From positions 1-36,756 of the forward strand of contig JAEYQM010000027.1 of assembly GCA_023410025.1 (NCBI GenBank): a stretch of 36,756 bases of DNA. Reading direction: 5' to 3'. The stretch comes from Bacillota bacterium. GTDB lineage: Bacteria > Bacillota_I > Bacilli_A > ML615J-28 > CAG-698. Every line of letters starts with the position of its first letter. Within the stretch, counting starts at the first letter, position 1. Both the position numbers and the translations under genes were made by a program. Below are positions 1 through 6,874 of this stretch, one piece after another. The notes below the pieces were generated by a model. It was not told the DNA's origin. It made no database searches and saw only the letters and a list, made by a program, of their open reading frames with translations.

Positions 1-706
1 CTCCAGAATATACTAAAGCTATATCAGTATTACCATTAGCAACAAAGCTCTTTAAATCATCAGTTCCCCAACTTGAGTAAGATTGCCCTTTTAATAAATC
101 TTCTACTCGTTTTAAATCAGTTTCTGATTTTGTATTTAAATCAATTCCTAAGAATAATTCACCAGCAGCAATTGCATCTCTACTAGAATTATACATTGCA
201 ACTTTTAAACCTTTAGTCAATTCTTTATTAAAGAACACTTCCCAGTTGTTCTCCTTTACAAGATCTTCTACACCAGTTTTCTTAGTGCTATACATAATTC
301 CAAGAGTCCCCCAGAAATATGGAACAGCATAGTTTTTATTGTTAGTGAAATAAGAATCACGATGTTCTTCTAAATTTGGATCGAATGTAGCATTTACATA
401 GTTTGGTAAATAATCCATATTTAATTCAAGTAATAATCCTTCATTATATAATTTGTGAATCATATAATCACTTGGAATCGCTACATCATATTTAGTAGTC
501 TTAGACTTAATTTTTGTATACATACTTTCATTTGAATCAGCTGGATCGATAACAACACGAACCTTATATTCTTTTTCAAATGCTTCAACTAAGTCTTCAT
601 TAATATATTCATTCCAGTTTAATACATATAAAACTGGCCCTTTATTGCATGCAGTTAAAGTAACTATAACAAATAAAAGTGACAAAAAACAAAATAATTT
701 TTTCAT
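1..706 (-). CDS. potD: Spermidine/putrescine ABC transporter substrate-binding lipoprotein PotD (partial)
   Basis: This is the N-terminal part of the polyamine-binding lipoprotein, which captures spermidine or putrescine outside the cell and delivers it to PotBC. About 235 codons are present and the C-terminus lies beyond base 1. The protein begins with a hydrophobic signal peptide ending in lipobox LTAC (lipidated Cys20). After it comes LYVLNWNEYI, close to the first strand of the PotD family, and later a VPYFWGTLGIMY segment typical of these proteins. The ATG at 704-706 overlaps the potC stop (ATGA), so it is translationally coupled as the last gene of potABCD. Family assignment is firm; polyamine preference is inferred from the operon. 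Confidence 0.93.
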   Translation of the reverse strand, partial: MKKLFCFLSLLFVIVTLTACNKGPVLYVLNWNEYINEDLVEAFEKEYKVRVVIDPADSNESMYTKIKSKTTKYDVAIPSDYMIHKLYNEGLLLELNMDYLPNYVNATFDPNLEEHRDSYFTNNKNYAVPYFWGTLGIMYSTKKTGVEDLVKENNWEVFFNKELTKGLKVAMYNSSRDAIAAGELFLGIDLNTKSETDLKRVEDLLKGQSYSSWGTDDLKSFVANGNTDIALVYSG

Positions 707-1563
707 TTTTTTAATCCTTTCTTACGACTTTTTAAAATATTATATATTATAAGTATTAATAATGTTCCAACAGAAATAATTGTATTATATGCAAATGCCA
801 TTTGCATTGCATTATTTCTAAATGGGTTTTTAATACTGTATAACCATATTGAGAAGTTTTGAACACCACTGCTACCAGTCATATAACTGATAACAAAGTC
901 GTCAATACTCATTGTGAAAGCAATTAAGGCCCCGGATATAATACCTGGTTTAATTGAAGGTATTATAACTTTCCATAAAGCATCAAATGGTTTACATCCT
1001 AAATCAGTAGCTGCATCAAATAAATTATTATCAACTTCATTTAATTTAGGTAAAACACTCAAAATAATATATGGTGTACAAAAGAATACATGGGCAAATA
1101 ACATTGAGTAATAACCAAAAATATTAATACCTGGTAAAACAGCTTGAATAATTTGAAGCATTAACATCAAAAAAATACCTGTAACAATATCCGCATTTAA
1201 GATAGGGACATTATTAATAAGAATCATTTTCTTACGTTTTGCTTTATTTAACCCATTAATTCCAATTGCTGAAAGGGTACCGAACACAACAGATATTAAA
1301 GTTGCAAGTACAGCCATTGAAACAGTTGTATATATTGCTTCCATTAAATCTCTTTGTTCAAACATTTTCTTATACCACTTTAATGTAAATCCAGTAAAAC
1401 TAGCCCCAGTAGAACTTAAATTAACTGACTGAATTATTATATATAGTATTGGTGAATATAAGAAAAATAATACAACACCAAAAAAAGTCCATTTTAAAAC
1501 TGTAATAGTTTTACGTCTAATAATTTGTGATTTTGGAACACTAACCTTAATAACATTATTCAT
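703..1563 (-). CDS. potC: Spermidine/putrescine ABC transporter permease PotC
   Basis: Inner permease subunit of the polyamine importer. The 286 residues show about six hydrophobic segments. The cytoplasmic EAA loop that docks on the ATPase is at about residues 183-213 (core AATDLGCKPFDALWKVIIP), followed by SIDDFVISYM, a typical PotC motif. The ATG at 1561-1563 overlaps the potB stop by four bases, and a GGAG lies about 10 bases upstream inside potB. The stop is TGA and overlaps the potD start. Length is usual for PotC, which starts with a cytoplasmic tail and then a first helix near residue 25. It forms the pore with PotB. Confidence 0.95.
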   Translation of the reverse strand: MNNVIKVSVPKSQIIRRKTITVLKWTFFGVVLFFLYSPILYIIIQSVNLSSTGASFTGFTLKWYKKMFEQRDLMEAIYTTVSMAVLATLISVVFGTLSAIGINGLNKAKRKKMILINNVPILNADIVTGIFLMLMLQIIQAVLPGINIFGYYSMLFAHVFFCTPYIILSVLPKLNEVDNNLFDAATDLGCKPFDALWKVIIPSIKPGIISGALIAFTMSIDDFVISYMTGSSGVQNFSIWLYSIKNPFRNNAMQMAFAYNTIISVGTLLILIIYNILKSRKKGLKK

Positions 1564-2384
1564 AGCAATGTTTCTCCTTCCTCATCAACTTTACTGATGA
1601 TAAATAAAGATCCAATTACTAACACAATAATTATTAAGGATATTAAACTACCCAAACTATAATTATTTGCTGATTTAAAAAATCTCTCAACAATATTTCC
1701 AATTAAAATTATATTTCCTCCACCAAGCGTATCTGAAATTGTAAATCCCATCGCACATGGTAAGAATACCATAATTACACCACTAGTTACACCCTTTAAT
1801 GATAAAGGAAATGTAACTTTCAAAAATGATTTGATTTTATTTGCTCCTAAATCTTGACTTGCTTCAAGAAGTGATTTATCCATTTTATCTAATACTGTAT
1901 AGATTGGAAAAATCATAAATGGCAAATACATTAAAATCATGCCAAGAATAACTGCTTCTTTAGTCCCATAGAAATCAAAACTAATTCCAAATGTATTCTT
2001 TAAGAATCCATTAGGTTGACTAATTAATTGAATTACTTTTAATCTTAAAAGCATATTTGTCCACATTGGTAATATTAATATAATTAACACTAAGTATTTA
2101 TTAGATATTTTAGAAGTACTAATAATATACGCAAGTGGATATCCAATTAACAAACATATTACAGTCGCAATAACGGAAAATTCCATAGAATTTAGGAATG
2201 CTTTTAAATATGTTGGATTAGTTATCTCTATATAGTTTTTGAAAGTAAAACTTGCATTTTTTAAATCAAAACCATTTGCATTTGTAAATGTTAGAGCTAG
2301 CATTACAAATATTGGAATAATTACTAAAACATAACTCCATACTTTATACGGAAGTGATAATTTACTAAATTTGTTCATTTTCAT
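1560..2384 (-). CDS. potB: Spermidine/putrescine ABC transporter permease PotB
   Basis: Second permease subunit of the polyamine importer, 274 residues with about six membrane helices. The EAA loop reads LLEASQDLGANKIKSFLKVT near residues 168-190, followed by FPLSLKGVTSG. The reading frame overlaps the end of potA by 20 bases. Two in-frame ATGs, at 2384 and 2378, are possible starts. An AAGG in potA sits 3 bases before the first and 9 before the second, so the second (two residues shorter) may be the true start. The gene lies between potA and potC, as in the standard potABCD operon. Confidence 0.94.
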   Translation of the reverse strand: MKMNKFSKLSLPYKVWSYVLVIIPIFVMLALTFTNANGFDLKNASFTFKNYIEITNPTYLKAFLNSMEFSVIATVICLLIGYPLAYIISTSKISNKYLVLIILILPMWTNMLLRLKVIQLISQPNGFLKNTFGISFDFYGTKEAVILGMILMYLPFMIFPIYTVLDKMDKSLLEASQDLGANKIKSFLKVTFPLSLKGVTSGVIMVFLPCAMGFTISDTLGGGNIILIGNIVERFFKSANNYSLGSLISLIIIVLVIGSLFIISKVDEEGETLL

Positions 2385-3915
2385 TAACCTTCATTAGGTG
2401 AATTTCATATGGGTCTACAGATAGACCAACAGTCTCCCCTACTTTAGGATTTTCATATTGATGTAATACTATTTCTTTTCCATCAACAAGTAGGCATATT
2501 TCAAAATGTACGCCTTTAAATGTTATAGCATCAACTATGCCTTTAATCTTTGCTTTTTCTAATGGAACAATATCAAAGTCTTCTGGTCTAATTACAACAT
2601 CACATATTTCACCAGCACTAAAATTATCATCAACACATTCAAATACTGACCCCATAAATTCAACTTGTTTGTTTCCTTTATAGACACCCCTAATTATATT
2701 GCTCTCCCCAATAAAACTTGCTACAAAGCGATTTTTTGGTTCATTATAGATATCCTCAGGAGTACCAATTTGTTGGATGACACCTTTGTTCATAACAACA
2801 ATAGTATCTGACATTGTTAATGCCTCTTCTTGATCATGAGTAACAAAAACAAATGTAATACCTAATTGTCTTTGCATTTCTTTTAATTCATATTGCATGT
2901 TTTGACGAAGTTTTAAATCTAAAGCTGCAAGAGGTTCATCAAGTAATAAGATTTTTGGTTTATTAACAACGGCACGAGCTATAGCAACTCTTTGTTGTTG
3001 TCCACCGCTTAAACTATTAATTTTTCTTTTTTCAAAACCTTCAAGCTTAACTAATTTTAAAACATCCATTACAGCTTCATCAATATGATGTTTACTCATC
3101 ATTAATGACTTAGCCATCTTTTCTTCTTCTAAACGACGTTTATTAGTAAGTTTTAATTCATTTTGTAAAGAAACTAATTTATGTTCTTCAGCTACATATT
3201 TTAATGCTTTTAATTCTTTATCATATTTATTATATACTTTATTCTTAGATAATTTATTGTTTTTAATTTCTTCATTAATAATTTCATATAACTCTTCAAG
3301 TTTATTCTTAGCATTTTCAACTTGTTCAGTTTTTGCTTCTTCCTCTTGAATAAGTTTTTCTAGGTTTTCTATTTTACGAGTATATCTTTCTTCAATATCT
3401 TTATATTTAAGTTCAATTAATTTGTTTTTTTCTTCATGAATTTTCGAAATAATTTCTCTCTTAATTTCATCAAGTCTATCTTTAATCTCATACTTTTCAG
3501 TTTTAGATAAACCATTATTTTTTAATTTCAATGTTAAAGATTTTTTTTCTTCTTCATAGGTTTTACGAACATTACTTTTTAAATCTTCAAATTGACGGTT
3601 AAAATTACGTAATCCGAAAGCAACATTATCATAGACATTTAAATGAGGAAATAATGCATATCTTTGAAAAACCGTATTAATTGGTCTTTGATATGCTGGT
3701 AAATTATTTACTACCTCACCATTTAAAATTATTTCACCTTGATCTGGTGTTTCAAAGCCACCAATCATTCTTAAAGTAGTTGTTTTACCACAACCACTTG
3801 GTCCAAGAAGAGTAATGAATTCATTCTCATTTATATATAAATTTAAATTATCTACTACAACTTCATCATCATATGACTTTGTAATATTAATTAATTCAAT
3901 TAGTTTTTTACCCAT
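2365..3915 (-). CDS. potA: Spermidine/putrescine ABC transporter ATPase PotA with a large coiled-coil insertion
   Basis: ATPase that drives polyamine import. I place the start at the ATG at 3913-3915, because AAAGGA lies 9 bases upstream; a TTG at 3933 is also in frame but has no ribosome site. The protein is then 516 residues against about 350-380 for the family. Walker A (GPSGCGKT) is at 38-45, the Q-loop at Gln84, signature LSGGQ at 302-306 and Walker B (ILLLDEP) at 323-329. The C-terminal TOBE-type region is present. Between the end of the Q-loop subdomain (FGLRN, near 104) and AVMDVLKLV (near 281) lies an insertion of about 165 residues, rich in Lys and Glu with heptad-like spacing. Long PotA proteins are also known in mycoplasmas (from memory). 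All catalytic motifs remain, so the protein should be active. Confidence 0.95.
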   Translation of the reverse strand: MGKKLIELINITKSYDDEVVVDNLNLYINENEFITLLGPSGCGKTTTLRMIGGFETPDQGEIILNGEVVNNLPAYQRPINTVFQRYALFPHLNVYDNVAFGLRNFNRQFEDLKSNVRKTYEEEKKSLTLKLKNNGLSKTEKYEIKDRLDEIKREIISKIHEEKNKLIELKYKDIEERYTRKIENLEKLIQEEEAKTEQVENAKNKLEELYEIINEEIKNNKLSKNKVYNKYDKELKALKYVAEEHKLVSLQNELKLTNKRRLEEEKMAKSLMMSKHHIDEAVMDVLKLVKLEGFEKRKINSLSGGQQQRVAIARAVVNKPKILLLDEPLAALDLKLRQNMQYELKEMQRQLGITFVFVTHDQEEALTMSDTIVVMNKGVIQQIGTPEDIYNEPKNRFVASFIGESNIIRGVYKGNKQVEFMGSVFECVDDNFSAGEICDVVIRPEDFDIVPLEKAKIKGIVDAITFKGVHFEICLLVDGKEIVLHQYENPKVGETVGLSVDPYEIHLMKVNENEQI

Positions 3916-3933
3916 TTTTCTTAGTCCTTTCAA

Positions 3934-3970
3934 TAGAAAAATAAAAGTTGATGATAATAATCACCAACTT
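3934..3970 (-). terminator. Terminator or attenuator between tRNA-Ser and potA
   Basis: Stem arms are 3945-3955 and 3960-3970 with a 4-base loop and a single G-U pair. On the minus strand they are followed by a run rich in T (TTTTATTTTT). The hairpin lies after the tRNA and just ahead of the potA ribosome site. It probably ends the tRNA transcript. Since I find no clear separate potA promoter, it may also limit read-through into potABCD. Confidence 0.65.
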
Positions 3971-4019
3971 ATTTCAACAAATTTAAATTTCGTACTTTAT
4001 TACAAGAAAATGAACAAAA

Positions 4020-4110
4020 TGGCGGAGCAGGAGGGATTTGAACCCTCGCACCAGTTCCCCGGTCTATGCCCTTAGCAGAGGCACCTCTTCAGCCGCTTGA
4101 GTACTGCTCC
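4020..4110 (-). tRNA. tRNA-Ser (anticodon GCU)
   Basis: The 91-base gene folds as a class II tRNA. The acceptor stem is GGAGCAG/CTGCTCC with discriminator G, and CCA is encoded at 4020-4022. The D stem is CTC/GAG, the anticodon stem TGCCT/GGGCA with loop CTGCTAA, giving anticodon GCT. A long variable arm (ACCG...TGGT) and T arm GAGGG-TTCAAAT-CCCTC follow. The long arm plus discriminator G indicates serine rather than leucine. It reads AGC and AGU codons. Its own consensus promoter lies directly upstream. Confidence 0.96.
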
Positions 4111-4121
4111 ACGCATAAAAT

Positions 4122-4150
4122 ATGATACACTCTCTTCTTTTGTTTGTCAA
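4122..4150 (-). promoter_or_regulatory. Promoter of tRNA-Ser
   Basis: The minus strand shows -35 TTGACA (4145-4150), a 17-base spacer and -10 TATCAT (4122-4127). The mature tRNA begins 11 bases after the -10 box, leaving room for a very short 5' leader. The -35 match is perfect. Confidence 0.8.
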
Positions 4151-4178
4151 GTTATTTTTTGATTTTTGAAAAGATTAC

Positions 4179-4784
4179 TTATAAGTAAAATAGATCCTCT
4201 TTTTTAGGTAACACCATATCAAAACTTACGCTTTTGAAACTAGAAGTAACTGTTTGAAGGGATTTTTGAATATCGTTACTTGTTATATTACGTGTTTGTA
4301 TTGAACCATCTATAACTCTTATTAACATTGGTAAGTCAGATTCTTTTACTTGAAAGTTTTCAAATCCACTTAGTTCAATAGAAGAATTAGTAGAACCGAC
4401 AACTTGTCGATTATTATAGTTTCGAACGTCAAACCCGAATATTGGTACGATACCATCTTTTCTTGAATTTACTTTTACGAAATTAAAATAATTAAAAATA
4501 ATTGGTTTTAATTCTTCAGCTTTAAATGTGTCTACCTTACTATTATCTAAATCCGATGTATAGATATATACAAAATAATCACTAGCTTGTTTATTATTAA
4601 AAATTTCACTGCCAACTAAAGTTAGCTTAGCCTTTTTTATGTCATCATAGTCCTCAAGAGGTCTAGATTCTACGAAAAGCACAACAACAATTGCAACAAA
4701 AGCGACCGTAAACAAACCTATTAAAGCCCAAAAGCTAATAAGTTTCAACTTAAAGTTTTTAATTTTTCTTACATCTTTACTCAT
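4179..4784 (-). CDS. Membrane-anchored protein of unknown function
   Basis: I do not recognise this 201-residue protein. It has a short basic N-terminus (KDVRKIKNFKLK), one membrane helix at about 16-38 and then a soluble region of about 160 residues, presumably outside the cell. That region has mixed strand and helix character and no Cys motif. It is the only gene behind the promoter at 4856-4884. The ATG at 4784 has no ribosome site close to it: the nearest purine-rich site (AAGGGAG) lies about 35 bases upstream, and I see no better start inside the frame. It reaches to within about 30 bases of the tRNA promoter without a convincing terminator. Confidence 0.75.
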   Translation of the reverse strand: MSKDVRKIKNFKLKLISFWALIGLFTVAFVAIVVVLFVESRPLEDYDDIKKAKLTLVGSEIFNNKQASDYFVYIYTSDLDNSKVDTFKAEELKPIIFNYFNFVKVNSRKDGIVPIFGFDVRNYNNRQVVGSTNSSIELSGFENFQVKESDLPMLIRVIDGSIQTRNITSNDIQKSLQTVTSSFKSVSFDMVLPKKEDLFYL

Positions 4785-4855
4785 ACATTTTGTTTTTAAG
4801 TGAGACTTTAAAAACTAACTCCCTTCTGACAACATGTCATAAAATAGACTACTTT

Positions 4856-4884
4856 ATTATACTAAAAAAAAGTCTTATAATCAA
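4856..4884 (-). promoter_or_regulatory. Promoter embedded in the preceding terminator
   Basis: On the minus strand -35 TTGATT (4879-4884), a 17-base spacer and -10 TATAAT (4856-4861) form a near-consensus sigma-A promoter for the gene at 4179-4784. The -35 box lies in the loop and stem of the terminator hairpin of the upstream lipoprotein gene, and the spacer contains that terminator's T-run. Confidence 0.7.
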
Positions 4885-4892
4885 GACTTTTT
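4863..4892 (-). terminator. Terminator of the YdcC-like lipoprotein gene
   Basis: The stem AAAAAGTCTT/AAGACTTTTT has a 6-base loop and is followed on the minus strand by eight T. It begins a few bases after the lipoprotein stop codon. By symmetry it could also work in the other direction. Confidence 0.85.
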
Positions 4893-4898
4893 AAAACT

Positions 4899-5876
4899 TT
4901 ATTTTTCAGAAGGTACCATATAGCTTGCGGCAACCTTCATTAATTCATCAACATTAATATCTTGGGATGCAAGTGTATAAATTATTCCTTCATAAACAAA
5001 CTTTAAATAATGATCAGTTAATACACCAACACTACCAAATACCATTACAGCACTGCCTTCTTCTTCCCAACTAGAGATAACTTCAGCATCATCAACATAT
5101 TCTTGAATTATTGTAAATCCATATGTTCCAGAGAATTTCATGATTGCTCTTTGAGAATTAGTAATTTGACTATTAAGACTACTACCTTCTGGAAAATAAC
5201 CTGGCATACTAAAGGCTCTATCAGAAAAGACAATTCCTTCTTCTCCATAAGACTCCCTAATCTTGGCAATAGTTGAATCAATCTTAAATTCTTCATCATT
5301 AATATTATAATCTAATTCAATATTTTCAAATAAAACTCTAATATATAATTCATCAGCTTTATTATAAACTTTAACTTCTGAAGGTATTAAAGTCTCATTA
5401 TCAAATATAATTTTTTGTTTTACAATGTTTTTATTAGTATGCATAAAAGTATCAGTTTCAATTTCAGTTGTTTTTTCATTAGTTATCTTAACGATATTTT
5501 CCTCATTAGCAATATCTTTAGCAAGCGATTGAAGTAAATATGGATAACTAGAACTGTTAGGCCAATTACTATTAATTTTAAATGTTTTATTTACAGAAGG
5601 AATTAATACATGAACTCCATCTTTATTCTTTAAAATTATTTGTTGATCTTCACTCTCAACATTTTTAATTACTACTTTATATAAATCTGGTGATTTATAT
5701 AAAACTGTAAATTCACTTTGCTTACGATCATCGTCATAAAATGTTTCCATCAAACCTTCAGCTTTGTAACTTCTAATATTTGTTAGGTTTTTCAAGAAAT
5801 CCTGTTCAATCGACTTATTCTTCTTACACCCAAATAAAACAAATATCATAACTAAAAGGATTAGTATTTTTTTCAT
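4899..5876 (-). CDS. YdcC-like (LolA-fold) lipoprotein
   Basis: A 325-residue lipoprotein. The signal peptide has about 16 residues and ends in lipobox LFGC (Cys17), so the protein should be anchored on the outer face of the membrane. The middle part has a LolA/MucB-like pattern (LYKSPDLYKVVI, later strand-rich repeats). The C-terminal 110 residues resemble DUF4367 (GFTIIQEY, then IYTLASQDINVDELMKVAASYM). In B. subtilis ydcC, a mother-cell sporulation gene of this family, follows acpS; here acpS lies upstream on the same strand, separated only by a small plus-strand gene. A GAGGTG ribosome site precedes the ATG. The role is unproved; related proteins (GerS) act in spore cortex metabolism in clostridia. 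Confidence 0.82.
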   Translation of the reverse strand: MKKILILLVMIFVLFGCKKNKSIEQDFLKNLTNIRSYKAEGLMETFYDDDRKQSEFTVLYKSPDLYKVVIKNVESEDQQIILKNKDGVHVLIPSVNKTFKINSNWPNSSSYPYLLQSLAKDIANEENIVKITNEKTTEIETDTFMHTNKNIVKQKIIFDNETLIPSEVKVYNKADELYIRVLFENIELDYNINDEEFKIDSTIAKIRESYGEEGIVFSDRAFSMPGYFPEGSSLNSQITNSQRAIMKFSGTYGFTIIQEYVDDAEVISSWEEEGSAVMVFGSVGVLTDHYLKFVYEGIIYTLASQDINVDELMKVAASYMVPSEK

Positions 5877-5974
5877 ATTACACCTCTACACATAATATTA
5901 TGTTTAAATATTGGTAATTATGTATAAAAACTACTTCTATGCAAACAATATTTGTAAACAAGGAGGTTTTTAAA

Positions 5975-6172
5975 ATGCATGTATTACAAAAAATCGCACT
6001 AGTTATTGTCATTATAGGAGCACTAAACTGGGGACTAGTTGGAATTTTCAATTTTAATCTTGTCGCTTTTATTTTTGATAATATTAGTATTGTTGTTTCC
6101 AGAATAATCTATACATTAGTTGGTGTTGCTGGGATAATTAGTATATCTTGCTTGTTTGACGACACAATTTAA
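5975..6172 (+). CDS. DUF378 (YuzA-like) small membrane protein
   Basis: A 65-residue hydrophobic protein with two membrane helices (about 4-24 and 43-62). It carries the family's characteristic IGALNWGLVGIFNFNLVAF segment after the first helix. The start is set by a strong AAGGAGGT (5960-5967) 7 bases before ATG 5975; the longer frame back to 5939 lacks one. It is one of only two genes on the plus strand and lies divergent from the YdcC-like gene and convergent with acpS. The biochemical function of DUF378 is unknown. In B. subtilis a DUF378 gene (yuzA) lies in the yugI-pgi neighbourhood; here that neighbourhood is 27 kb away. Confidence 0.88.
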   Translation: MHVLQKIALVIVIIGALNWGLVGIFNFNLVAFIFDNISIVVSRIIYTLVGVAGIISISCLFDDTI

Positions 6173-6198
6173 AAAAAGATGCAGAGCATCTTTTTTTT
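6171..6198. terminator. Bidirectional terminator between DUF378 gene and acpS
   Basis: GATGC-AGA-GCATC is flanked by seven A before and eight T after, so it makes a hairpin with a T-run on both strands. It serves both convergent genes, and the acpS stop codon overlaps its edge. Confidence 0.9.
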
Positions 6199-6526
6199 AT
6201 ATAATTATAACAAAGGCTATTGAATACTCAGTCTCGTGACTTATACTAATATCAATAGGTTTTAATGAATTACATATTACTACGGGTTTTCCTGTTTCGT
6301 CGTTTAATATTGAAATTGAATTAAAATTTTCTGTAATTCCTGCTTTAAATAAGGCTTCCTTAGCAGCAAAACGACTAGCAATGTATTCTAATTTCCTTTT
6401 TTCATTTTTAATTGTTGAATAGTATTCAAGTTCCTCTACTGATAAAATTCTTGATAATTTTTTATAATCATCAACAAATTCAGCAAATCTACTATTAAAA
6501 ACTATGTCTACTCCAATTCTTGCCAT
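6197..6526 (-). CDS. acpS: Holo-[acyl-carrier-protein] synthase
   Basis: Transfers 4'-phosphopantetheine from CoA to acyl carrier protein, activating fatty acid synthesis. The 109-residue protein has the Mg-binding residues Asp7 (GVDIV) and Glu57 (RFAAKEALFKA) and the C-terminal SISHE motif. The start is ATG 6524-6526 with AAGGAG seven bases upstream; longer in-frame extensions have no ribosome site. Length is slightly shorter than the usual 115-125. A TATAAT-like -10 on the minus strand overlaps the -10 of the divergent Xre gene, so the two may share or compete for promoter DNA. Confidence 0.93.
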   Translation of the reverse strand: MARIGVDIVFNSRFAEFVDDYKKLSRILSVEELEYYSTIKNEKRKLEYIASRFAAKEALFKAGITENFNSISILNDETGKPVVICNSLKPIDISISHETEYSIAFVIII

Positions 6527-6555
6527 AATAATCTCCTTTTGACACATTTGTGCTG

Positions 6556-6584
6556 TTGAAATGAAATTCATTTTTTTCTATTAT
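6556..6584 (+). promoter_or_regulatory. Promoter of the small Xre regulator, overlapping the acpS -10
   Basis: Plus strand: -35 TTGAAA (6556-6561), 17-base spacer, -10 TATTAT (6579-6584). The same bases read on the minus strand as TATAAT, a candidate -10 for acpS, though its -35 is weak. The overlap would let a regulator bound here affect both genes. Confidence 0.6.
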
Positions 6585-6603
6585 AGTAACATAGGTGGTA
6601 CAT

Positions 6604-6852
6604 ATGGAAACAAAAGCAGAAGAAAAAAAATTAAATGATCTTTTATGGAAAATTGGTCAAAAAGTTAAAATGTTACGTGAAGAAAAAGGTATATCCCAAG
6701 AAGAACTATCATTTTGTGCTAATATTCATCGTACTCAAGTTTCCCGAATTGAAAATGGGGAAAACAATGTCAGCATGAGAAGCCTTGTTAGACTTGCTAA
6801 TTACTTTCAAGTAGAAATAAATGAATTCTTTGATTTTAAAGATATAAAATAA
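6604..6852 (+). CDS. Small Xre/Cro-family HTH transcriptional regulator
   Basis: An 82-residue protein consisting almost entirely of an HTH_3 domain (about residues 15-72). ISQEELSFCANIHRTQVSRI is the helix-turn-helix with the conserved Gln and the SRIENGE recognition motif, followed by SLVRLANYFQVEINEFF. ATG 6604 has AGGTGG 5 bases upstream. There is no effector or dimerisation domain beyond the DNA-binding fold. Divergent from acpS with shared promoter DNA, and convergent with whiA. Autoregulation and control of acpS are possible but unproved. Confidence 0.88.
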   Translation: METKAEEKKLNDLLWKIGQKVKMLREEKGISQEELSFCANIHRTQVSRIENGENNVSMRSLVRLANYFQVEINEFFDFKDIK

Positions 6853-6874
6853 GAGCTATAGCTCTTATTTTTTT
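6849..6874. terminator. Terminator between xre and whiA
   Basis: The perfect palindrome AAGAGCTATAGCTCTT has a T-run on the plus side and TTATTTTATA on the minus side. It starts inside the stop codon of the Xre gene and contains the whiA stop codon, so both convergent genes end within it. Confidence 0.8.

Noticed and set aside
3916..4019. Search for a separate potA promoter
   Set aside because: Candidate boxes have wrong spacing (TTGAAA to TATTAT 12 bases) or weak matches; left uncalled.
4175..4188. Perfect palindrome TTACTTATAAGTAA at the end of the gene at 4179
   Set aside because: It has no room for a loop, is short and AT-rich and is followed by only a short T-run, so I do not call it a terminator.
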